From: Desulfobacteraceae bacterium
GTDB lineage: Bacteria; Desulfobacterota; Desulfobacteria; Desulfobacterales; Desulfosalsimonadaceae
Assembly: GCA_007136525.1 (NCBI GenBank)
Contig: SLGU01000073.1
Location: forward strand, 1 to 6,292
Length of the DNA: 6,292 nt
Reading direction: 5' to 3'
Position 1 is the first letter of the stretch. Each line of letters opens with the position of its first letter. Positions 1 through 5,846 of this stretch are shown here, in pieces. Below the pieces are notes generated by a model. The model was not told where the DNA came from and did not search any database. It worked only from the letters and a program-made list of their open reading frames with translations. Made by a program: the position numbers and the translations under genes.

Positions 1-114
1 GGCAATGGCTTTTTCGCCATTTTCCGCGCCCGCGGCGTAATGCCCCTGTCCTGCCAGGTAATCCACCAGCATTTCCCTTTGCAGGGGCTCATCATCCACT
101 ACGAGAATGTCCAT
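1..114 (-). CDS. Response regulator, receiver domain N-terminus (partial, runs off left edge)
   Basis: Only the first 38 codons are present. The translation begins MDILVVDDEPLQREMLVDYL, which is the first beta strand and helix of a CheY-like receiver domain. The acidic pair D7-D8 that helps bind magnesium is visible; the phospho-accepting Asp and any output domain lie outside the window. The ATG at 114-112 sits inside the end of the histidine kinase gene, giving a 23-nt overlap, so the two are co-transcribed and probably translationally coupled as cognate partners. The VDDEPLQREML style is common in NtrC-family (sigma54 activator) regulators paired with this kind of kinase, but the output class is inference because that domain is not seen. 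Confidence 0.9.
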   Translation of the reverse strand, partial: MDILVVDDEPLQREMLVDYLAGQGHYAAGAENGEKAIA

Positions 115-1900
115 AATCTTCCTTCGGGGTGCGCCCCCGGCCCGCCTGACGCGGTACCGGAAGGGTAATTTCAAATGTGGTCCCACGGTTTTCAGCGCTT
201 TCCACCCGGATTTCACCGTTATGGGCACTGATTATTTCATGGGCGATGGCAAGCCCCAACCCGACGCCCTTGTCCCGGGTGGTAAACGAGGGATCAAAAA
301 TGCTGTCAAGGTCCGCTTGGGGGATGCCCTTCCCGCTGTCTGCGATTCGTATGGTCAAAAATTCGTTTCCGTAATGGGCTGTCAGGACAAGATCGCCACC
401 GTCGGGCATCGCATCAAAAGCGTTGCGGATTATGTTGATCAGGGCCTGCTCAATCCTGTCCGGGTCGATCAACGCATCACGGGGAGTGCCGGATTCTTTT
501 GCCTGCAGCCGGACGGCTGAACTGCCCGCCTCGGGCTGCAGCAGAAATAAAACCCTGGATATCACACCCGCCAATGAATGCCAGCCCGGGCGAAGCTTTC
601 CACTGGTGGACAGGGTAAGAAAATCATCCACCAAGCGGTTCAGACGGTCGGTTTCAAGGGCAATCACTTCCGTCAAGCGTTCATAGCCGGCTTTTTTTTC
701 CCCGGTGCCGGGATATTCCCCTGCCAGGCGCTGCACCGCCATACTGATGGCGTTAAGGGGGTTCCTGATTTCATGGGACATTCCCGCACCCAGCTTGCCC
801 AGCGACTGGAGCCGCCGGGCCTTGTTCAACTGCTCGGACATGGCCCTGACGTTTTTCAAGTGGCGATTCTGCATAAAATACAACACGGCCATTGCCGCCA
901 GGCCGATCATGACCATCAGGAGGGTTGAAACAACAATATGGCGCCGGCTTTCGCCGATGATAGTTTCTGTTTCGGACATGGAAAGGGCAAGGCGCACCAT
1001 GCTTCGCGGGGCTTCCGCAACGCCGAGCGGTACTGCCAGTTCCAGGCGGCCGGCTTTCCTTTCGGAATAGAAAGCCATGGATTCATCGCCCTGATCCAAG
1101 GCCAGCCGGGCATGCAGGGCCTCGGCGGATTCAGGCTGAAAAGCCTGCCCGTGACCGCCCTGTACGATAATGGCGCCCTGTTCGTCATAAAAGGCCGCGT
1201 ATTCCAAATCCCGGTGCCACTGTACCTCTTCCATGGCCCTTTCCACCGCTGTTTTCCAGGCCCAGAACCGGAGATCCGCCCCGTCGAGAAGCAGGAAAAC
1301 GGCACCACTCCCATCCGGGCGCCGAATACCCACATACCCGCCGTTGTCCCTGACATACGGCCCCCTGAACAACCTCAGGGAAACGCCCGCATCCCCTGCT
1401 GAAAGCTTTTGTGCGGATTGCATCAAGCGATCGGGAACGGGCTCCCCGCCATACATGAGGCCGCTGCTGCTGTCAAAAAATAAAATTCCGGCAAGGCGCC
1501 GGCTCCGGGCCAGGTGGTGCAAGGCTTCGGCAGAAAAACCCACCGTGGTTCTTTCCGTCAACTCAATATCGCGGGCCGTGTCCACCAGATCGGTGACAAG
1601 GTGTTCCTGAATGGAGAGGGCGCCTTCTTCCAGGGGCAATGCCGGGTCGGTCCCGAAGATTTCGCGGTCGGTTCGCACAAGCTGGCGATAACCGTAGACG
1701 GCATACTCCCCCAAGTGCTCCACCTGGTAGAAACCCTGTTTTTCGAGCATGCCGACCAGCACGTTTTCAATCCGCCGCAAGTCCATCGTCGCCATGATGA
1801 AAAACAGGCAGGCCAGCAGGCCGGACACCACGGCCACGATCAACAGGGGGAAACGGGAGGCGGCTCTTTTTTTCGCCGATTCTGTAAGATTGTTATCCAT
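92..1900 (-). CDS. Membrane sensor histidine kinase (NtrB/ZraS-like), probable Cache-type periplasmic sensor
   Basis: This is a two-component sensor that autophosphorylates on His and passes phosphate to the adjoining response regulator. Numbering is for the 602-residue form starting MDNNLTESAKK. There is a transmembrane helix at about 17-39, a periplasmic region of about 280 residues, a second helix at about 322-343, then a coiled linker and the HisKA H-box AGMSHEIRNP with His376. The HATPase domain follows: N-box with NIIRNAFDAM (Asn493), G1 DSGKGIP (from Asp521), F-box FDPSFTT, and G2 GVGLGLA (545-551). The sensor has two similar stretches, ILFFDSSSGLMYGG (about 139-152) and AAFYDEQGAIIVQGG (about 235-249), which look like the cores of a double Cache domain; that is inference and the ligand is unknown. 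The open frame extends to a TTG at 1927 and another ATG at 1909. I prefer the ATG at 1900 because a good promoter covers 1908-1935 and no Shine-Dalgarno supports the upstream starts. Confidence 0.92.
   Translation of the reverse strand: MDNNLTESAKKRAASRFPLLIVAVVSGLLACLFFIMATMDLRRIENVLVGMLEKQGFYQVEHLGEYAVYGYRQLVRTDREIFGTDPALPLEEGALSIQEHLVTDLVDTARDIELTERTTVGFSAEALHHLARSRRLAGILFFDSSSGLMYGGEPVPDRLMQSAQKLSAGDAGVSLRLFRGPYVRDNGGYVGIRRPDGSGAVFLLLDGADLRFWAWKTAVERAMEEVQWHRDLEYAAFYDEQGAIIVQGGHGQAFQPESAEALHARLALDQGDESMAFYSERKAGRLELAVPLGVAEAPRSMVRLALSMSETETIIGESRRHIVVSTLLMVMIGLAAMAVLYFMQNRHLKNVRAMSEQLNKARRLQSLGKLGAGMSHEIRNPLNAISMAVQRLAGEYPGTGEKKAGYERLTEVIALETDRLNRLVDDFLTLSTSGKLRPGWHSLAGVISRVLFLLQPEAGSSAVRLQAKESGTPRDALIDPDRIEQALINIIRNAFDAMPDGGDLVLTAHYGNEFLTIRIADSGKGIPQADLDSIFDPSFTTRDKGVGLGLAIAHEIISAHNGEIRVESAENRGTTFEITLPVPRQAGRGRTPKEDYGHSRSG
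118..124 (-). promoter_or_regulatory. Ribosome binding site of the response regulator
   Basis: On the minus strand AAGGAAG lies just upstream of the ATG at 114, with the GGA core 5 nt from the start codon. It lies within the last codons of the histidine kinase, which supports this start and translational coupling. Confidence 0.7.
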
Positions 1901-1907
1901 ACCGCAC

Positions 1908-1935
1908 ATTTTACTGAATGGCCGCAAATTGTCAA
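1908..1935 (-). promoter_or_regulatory. Sigma70-type promoter of the sensor kinase-regulator operon
   Basis: On the minus strand there is a perfect -35 TTGACA (1935-1930), a 16-bp spacer, and a -10 TAAAAT (1913-1908, 5 of 6 consensus). The predicted transcription start, about 7 nt further on, falls at about 1901, essentially on the kinase ATG at 1900. This implies a leaderless or nearly leaderless mRNA. The match is strong by eye, but no expression data are available here. Confidence 0.55.
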
Positions 1936-2033
1936 TCTTTTCAAACGCCTTTCAACATACAGGGCCTTTACCGATCGATCTGTTTTTCAAAGGGGTTACC
2001 AGGTGCATAACCATTGCGCGAAAGTGAAATTCC

Positions 2034-2062
2034 TTGAAAAAATGCGCAGCCTTGATTATTCT
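2034..2062 (+). promoter_or_regulatory. Candidate sigma70-type promoter for the barrel protein-sugar kinase-SPS operon
   Basis: There is a TTGAAA at 2034-2039 (5 of 6 matches to the -35), a 17-bp spacer, and TATTCT at 2057-2062 (4 of 6 matches to the -10). It lies about 75 bp upstream of the ATG at 2137, in the divergent intergenic region. It is the best-placed match I see, but it is weak enough to arise by chance. Confidence 0.3.
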
Positions 2063-2136
2063 TAAGAGTGATGGAAAAAAGCTCCAATACCCATCGCCTG
2101 GAAACCCTGATCGGAAACCATGGAAGACGAGACAAT

Positions 2137-2604
2137 ATGAAAAATATCCTGGTTGCAATTGCCATCATGCTTATGGTCCCGGTTTCCGTCCAGGCTTTCC
2201 CCTTATTGCGCGAGGGCTCCCAGCAGTTTCAGTTCGCCTTTGATTACCGGGACGGCGACTGGCACCTGGAGTTCATGTACGGCAAATTCGTCACGGATGA
2301 ACTGCTTCTCGGCGCCATGTTTTCCTCATCGAAAAGCGTCCATTCCCGCTGGTCCGCGGGCCTGATAATGGAGCACCACTTTCATCTCGGCACCATGACC
2401 TATCCCTATCTGTCAGCGATTGCCCTGTACGAGGACTATGACATCGATGACCATCTCCGTTTCGGCCCGGCTGCAGGCATCAACCATTTCTTGACCGACT
2501 ACCTTTCAATCGACCTGAAGGCCAGGTACCTGTTTTCAAGCGACCGCAACCGGGGACCGGGCGAACATCTTGAATTGTTGGGCGGATTGAGAGTTCTTTT
2601 TTAA
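2137..2604 (+). CDS. Small secreted protein, probable outer-membrane beta-barrel
   Basis: The 155-residue product starts with a clear signal peptide: MKN, a hydrophobic stretch ILVAIAIMLMVPVSV, and a cleavage-like QA-F at residues 19-21. The mature part of about 135 residues alternates polar and hydrophobic/aromatic residues in about eight short strands (for example about 28-36, 41-49, 71-82, 88-97, 107-116, 122-132, 145-155). It ends in LRVLF; a C-terminal aromatic residue is typical of proteins assembled by the BAM machinery. An eight-stranded barrel of the OmpW/OmpA-barrel size class fits, but I do not recognise the family and its function is unknown. The same frame is open back to an ATG at 2068, but that would place 23 charged residues ahead of the signal peptide, so 2137 is preferred; its Shine-Dalgarno is weak. 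The next gene follows after 23 nt on the same strand, suggesting one operon with the sucrose genes. Confidence 0.75.
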   Translation: MKNILVAIAIMLMVPVSVQAFPLLREGSQQFQFAFDYRDGDWHLEFMYGKFVTDELLLGAMFSSSKSVHSRWSAGLIMEHHFHLGTMTYPYLSAIALYEDYDIDDHLRFGPAAGINHFLTDYLSIDLKARYLFSSDRNRGPGEHLELLGGLRVLF

Positions 2605-2617
2605 CACCCGACATCGC

Positions 2618-2622
2618 GGAGG
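2618..2622 (+). promoter_or_regulatory. Ribosome binding site fixing a TTG start for the sugar kinase
   Basis: A consensus GGAGG lies 5 nt before TTG at 2628. The TTG-encoded start is followed directly by ILAIGEILVDI, the normal first strand of PfkB-family kinases, so the rare start codon is convincing. TTG may keep expression of this kinase low relative to its neighbours (inference). Confidence 0.75.
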
Positions 2623-2627
2623 CGCTT

Positions 2628-3533
2628 TTGATACTGGCCATTGGCGAAATACTTGTCGATATTTTTCCCCATTACCGGCGCATTGGCGGTGCGCCCTTTA
2701 ATTTTGCATATCATGCCAGACACCTCGGCATGGATGTGACCTTCATCTCCCGCATCGGCGATGACGAAGCCGGCGCGGATATATATTCAATGCTTGAAAG
2801 CAATGGCTTCAGGACCGAACATATCCAGATTGACCGCCACCATGAGACCGGCCGGGTCATTGTCACACCGGATCAGCAAGGCGGCCATGAATTCGAGATA
2901 ATGCCTGATGCCGCCTATGACCACATAGACCTGCCCGACAGGCCGGAAGATATTTCAGGGGGCAAGGCCATAGACCTGATCTACTTTGGTACGCTTGCAC
3001 AGCGGACGGCACACGGGTTTAACAGCATCCAGGCGTTTTTAAACAAACGGGCAGCCGGTTCAAAATGCTTTTATGACATCAATCTGCGACCCGGCCAGTT
3101 CAGCCACGCCACTATCAGGAAATCCCTTGAAAATACCGACATACTGAAGCTGAACAGCGACGAGCTTGCATACCTGCGCGGCATGTTCCGGCGGGAGGAC
3201 ACGGACACCGGAATGGCGCGGTGGCTGATGCAGAACTGCGGCATCGAGATGGTGTCACTGACAAAAGGCGCCGACGGCAGCGATATCATTACAGCCGGCG
3301 ATCACAAGCACGCAGGGGTGCCGGATGCGGAAATTGCCGATACCGTGGGGGCGGGAGATGCCTATGCCGCGGTACTGGCCACGGGCCTGCTGAAAGGCCT
3401 GCCCCTGGAAAAGATATTGGCCATCGCCGCCCGGTTTTCATCGAAAATCTGCACCATTAAGGGTGCTGTGCCGGATGACCCCGGATTTTACCAACCTTTC
3501 CGCAAGCAATTGTCAGGAGACGTCAATGCCTGA
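2628..3533 (+). CDS. PfkB-family carbohydrate kinase, probable fructokinase
   Basis: This 301-residue cytoplasmic kinase has the normal length for the ribokinase/PfkB family. Visible signatures are the N-terminal glycine-rich sugar-binding segment GGAPFNFAYHARHLG (20-34), the YDINLRPGQF segment (149-158), a nucleotide-binding TKGADGS (212-218), and the C-terminal DTVGAGDAYAA (238-248), where Asp244 is the expected catalytic base. The family phosphorylates sugars with ATP. Fructose to fructose 6-phosphate is inferred from the overlapping sucrose-phosphate synthase gene, which uses that product. Fructokinase genes are known to sit beside sps genes in methylotroph sucrose clusters. Translation starts at TTG with a strong GGAGG. 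The stop codon overlaps the next start by 8 nt (ATGCCTGA), indicating translational coupling. Another hexose or ribose specificity cannot be excluded from sequence alone. Confidence 0.9.
   Translation: MILAIGEILVDIFPHYRRIGGAPFNFAYHARHLGMDVTFISRIGDDEAGADIYSMLESNGFRTEHIQIDRHHETGRVIVTPDQQGGHEFEIMPDAAYDHIDLPDRPEDISGGKAIDLIYFGTLAQRTAHGFNSIQAFLNKRAAGSKCFYDINLRPGQFSHATIRKSLENTDILKLNSDELAYLRGMFRREDTDTGMARWLMQNCGIEMVSLTKGADGSDIITAGDHKHAGVPDAEIADTVGAGDAYAAVLATGLLKGLPLEKILAIAARFSSKICTIKGAVPDDPGFYQPFRKQLSGDVNA
3515..3520 (+). promoter_or_regulatory. Ribosome binding site fixing the sucrose-phosphate synthase start
   Basis: AGGAGA lies 5 nt before the ATG at 3526, inside the last codons of the sugar kinase. 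It selects MPEKGLYIQMFSIHGL as the N-terminus. The frame is open further upstream to an ATG at 3463, but those 21 residues have no family resemblance. Confidence 0.75.
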
Positions 3534-5715
3534 AAAAGGACTTTATATTCAGATGTTTTCAATCCACGGGCTCGTGCGCATGAACAACCCGGAACTCGGG
3601 CGCGATGCGGATACCGGCGGGCAAGTGCTGTACGTGGTGGAACTGGCCAAACATCTTGCCAAAAGAGAAGACATCCGCAGGGTGGACCTGTTCACGCGGC
3701 TGATTGCCGACCCCAAGGTGTCTGACGACTATGCGCGGCCCGTTGAGGATTTCAGCGATAAATGCCGTATCGTGCGCATTCAGTGCGGCGGCAGAAAATA
3801 TATCCGAAAAGAACTGCTGTGGCCGCACATGGATGAATTCATCGACAAGACCATCAAGTTCATCATCCGTGAAAACGACTTCCCGGACGTGCTCCACGGA
3901 CACTACCCGGATGCGGGGTACGTGGCCATGAACCTGGCCAATATCTTCGGCCTTCCGTTTATTTACACGGGTCATTCACTGGGAATCAGCAAGAAACAAA
4001 AACTCGTCAACGACGGGATGAAAGAAACCGATATCAACCGGGTATATAAAATCGACACCCGGATCGCTGCGGAAGAAAACATACTGAAATCCGCGGATCT
4101 CGTCATCGCCAGTACCAACCAGGAAAAGACGGACCAATACGGCAGCTACATGAACAACCGCTTTCCGGACTACAAGGTCATCCCCCCGGGCATTGACGTG
4201 GATCGGTTCTACCCGTTCTATCACGACCGGCTGCCCGAGGAAGAAAAATCGGAAATGGAAAAATATGCCCAGGCCAACCTGCTCAAGCAGCTCGACCGGT
4301 TCCTGGTGTTCCCGGACAAACCAATCATCCTTGCACTTTCCAGGCCGGACAAGCGCAAGAACATCACCGGGCTTATACAGGCCTACGGCGAGGACAAGGA
4401 GCTCCAGGCCCTTGCCAACCTGGCTGTTTTTGCCGGCATCCGCAAGGACATCGACGAGATGGAAGACAATGAAAAAGACGTGCTCACGCGAATGCTTCTG
4501 GATATGGACCGCTATGACCTTTACGGAAAACTTGCGATTCCGAAAAAGCATGACGTTGAATACGAAGTGCCGGCGCTTTACCGGATTGCAGCGGAAAAAC
4601 GCGGCGTCTTCGTCAATCCGGCAATGACGGAGCCGTTTGGGCTCACACTGCTCGAGGCCGGCGCCACCGGCCTCCCCCTTGTCGCCACCAACGACGGCGG
4701 CCCGCGCGATATCATCGGGAGCTGTGAAAGCGGCATCCTGGTGGACGCGACCAACACCGCGGAAATCGCCGAGGCCATTAAAAAACTGCTTACAGACCCC
4801 GAATACTGGGAAACCTGCTCCCGCAACGGCATCATGAATGTCCGCAAATATTACACGTGGGACAGCCATGCCGACAGTTACCTGAAGGCGGTCAGTCCTC
4901 TGGCGAAAAGCCTCAACATGAAAGAAATGAAAAAGCCAAAGCCATATACGCCTATCGGCAAACGGCTGACCGGTTTGAAGCGCTTCCTGATTGCCGATAT
5001 CGACGACATCATGGTATGCGACGACCATGCTGATAAGAAACGGCTAGCGGCATGGATCGAGGACAATCGCAAACGGGTTGCCTTCGGGGTCACAAGCAGC
5101 CGGGGCGTTGAAGAAATCGTCGGTTTTCATAACGAGAACGGACTGCCCGTACCGGATATCATCATATCGGCTGCCGGCACGGAAATATATTACGGCGGGG
5201 AGCAGCATTACGACAATGGCTGGGAGGCCCATATTGCCAATCGATGGGAGCCCGAAAAAATCAAAAAACTGCTCAAACGATTCAACTTTCTGACGCTGAA
5301 AGAAAAACCGGCCCAGCGAAAATTCAAGATCAGCTTCACCATGCCTTACGCGAAGGACCGGCTGTCTAAAATCCATGACCTTTTGTCGGCAAAAAGGTGC
5401 CGGTACACCGTCATCTATTATGACCGGGAGCACCTGGATATTGTTCCTTACCGTGCGTCCAAGGGAAAAGCCATACGGTATATCAGCTACAAGTGGGAAA
5501 CACCGCTGTCAAACTTCCTGGTGTGCGCCAATACGGGGGAAATGCTTGCAGGCGAACCCCTGGGCGTGGTGGTGGGGGCGGATGACACCCGGAAAGACCG
5601 GGCCGGCAAAACCATAAAAAGGGACAAGCGCATCTATTTTGCCAAAAACCAGTGTGCCGGCGGCATCCTGGAAGGGATTGAAAAGTATCGGTTTGCAGAG
5701 AACATCAAGGGGTAG
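3526..5715 (+). CDS. sps: Sucrose-phosphate synthase with C-terminal, probably inactive, sucrose-phosphatase-like HAD domain
   Basis: The 729-residue protein joins a nucleotide-activated glucose to fructose 6-phosphate, giving sucrose 6-phosphate in the cytoplasm. Residues 1 to about 455 form a GT-B glycosyltransferase (GT4) domain. It opens with GLYIQMFSIHGLVR and DADTGGQVLYVVELA, carries GGRKYIRKELLWPH (88-101) and LHGHYPDAGY (123-132), then LSRPDKRKNI (271-280) in the donor site, and the E-x7-E element TEPFGLTLLEA with Glu369 and Glu377. After a linker, about 485-725 is a HAD-IIB sucrose-phosphatase-like domain: motif I is DIDDI (Asp491, Asp493), motif II TSSR (523-526), with GTEIYYGG (551-558) and SKGKAIRY (645-652) kept. 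Where active phosphatases have GDSGND, this protein has CANTGEM (667-673), with a short deletion, so the metal-binding aspartates of motif IV are missing. The synthase should be active; the phosphatase part probably is not. The gene overlaps the upstream kinase by 8 nt and is the last gene of its operon. Confidence 0.93.
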   Translation: MPEKGLYIQMFSIHGLVRMNNPELGRDADTGGQVLYVVELAKHLAKREDIRRVDLFTRLIADPKVSDDYARPVEDFSDKCRIVRIQCGGRKYIRKELLWPHMDEFIDKTIKFIIRENDFPDVLHGHYPDAGYVAMNLANIFGLPFIYTGHSLGISKKQKLVNDGMKETDINRVYKIDTRIAAEENILKSADLVIASTNQEKTDQYGSYMNNRFPDYKVIPPGIDVDRFYPFYHDRLPEEEKSEMEKYAQANLLKQLDRFLVFPDKPIILALSRPDKRKNITGLIQAYGEDKELQALANLAVFAGIRKDIDEMEDNEKDVLTRMLLDMDRYDLYGKLAIPKKHDVEYEVPALYRIAAEKRGVFVNPAMTEPFGLTLLEAGATGLPLVATNDGGPRDIIGSCESGILVDATNTAEIAEAIKKLLTDPEYWETCSRNGIMNVRKYYTWDSHADSYLKAVSPLAKSLNMKEMKKPKPYTPIGKRLTGLKRFLIADIDDIMVCDDHADKKRLAAWIEDNRKRVAFGVTSSRGVEEIVGFHNENGLPVPDIIISAAGTEIYYGGEQHYDNGWEAHIANRWEPEKIKKLLKRFNFLTLKEKPAQRKFKISFTMPYAKDRLSKIHDLLSAKRCRYTVIYYDREHLDIVPYRASKGKAIRYISYKWETPLSNFLVCANTGEMLAGEPLGVVVGADDTRKDRAGKTIKRDKRIYFAKNQCAGGILEGIEKYRFAENIKG

Positions 5716-5738
5716 GTTGCGCCGGGGCCGGGGGCCAA

Positions 5739-5808
5739 TGGACGGGTGGTGGACGGGGTGGACTTAATGGACTTAATGGACTTGGTGGACTTGGTGGACT
5801 TGGTGGAC
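5739..5808 (+). repeat. Tandem 9-bp repeat (TGGACTTRR)
   Basis: TGGAC recurs at 5739, 5750, 5759, 5768, 5777, 5786, 5795 and 5804. After the first 11-bp step the spacing is exactly 9 bp. Units in order are a degenerate TGGACGGGTGG, TGGACGGGG, TGGACTTAA twice, TGGACTTGG three times, and a terminal TGGAC. The grouping of identical variants next to each other is what slipped-strand duplication produces. It lies in the convergent gap between sps and the arsenate reductase gene and shows no sign of being coding, since the TTAA units place TAA stops in one plus-strand frame. Confidence 0.9.
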
Positions 5809-5813
5809 CCGCA

Positions 5814-5835
5814 GGGCCGCGCGACCGCGCGGCCC
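5814..5835. terminator. Perfect GC-rich hairpin between convergent genes, possible bidirectional terminator
   Basis: The inverted repeat GGGCCGCGCG (5814-5823) and CGCGCGGCCC (5826-5835) pairs over 10 bp with only AC between the arms; in practice it would be about 9 bp with a 4-nt loop. It sits between the 3' ends of sps (plus) and arsC (minus), about 100 bp from the former and 12 bp from the latter. There is no T-run after it on either strand, so it is not a canonical intrinsic terminator. It could still pause polymerase or protect mRNA 3' ends. Confidence 0.5.
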
Positions 5836-5846
5836 CGGGTATCGCC

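Noticed and set aside
107..1610. Several plus-strand frames of 65-154 codons opposite the histidine kinase
   Set aside because: All are antisense shadows of the kinase gene, overlapping one another, without ribosome binding sites or recognisable domains.
1994..2012. Inverted repeat GGTTA-N9-TAACC as an operator for the response regulator
   Set aside because: Arms of 5 bp are expected by chance in a gap of this size, and no second copy is present.
2002..2018. Possible sigma54 promoter (GG...GC) upstream of the barrel gene, plus strand
   Set aside because: GG and GC are separated by 12 nt instead of the required 10, and the TGGCAC element is absent.
2068..2136. Upstream start for the barrel protein
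   Set aside because: It would bury the signal peptide behind 23 charged residues; the start at 2137 gives a normal secretory N-terminus.
1952..2168. Two short minus-strand frames across the divergent intergenic region
   Set aside because: They overlap the barrel gene's signal-peptide codons, lack plausible ribosome binding sites and resemble nothing; chance frames are likelier.
3976..5028. A 350-codon open frame on the minus strand inside the sps gene
   Set aside because: It lies wholly antisense to a gene with unmistakable family motifs, its translation shows no domain or sensible composition, and long antisense frames are expected in GC-rich coding DNA.
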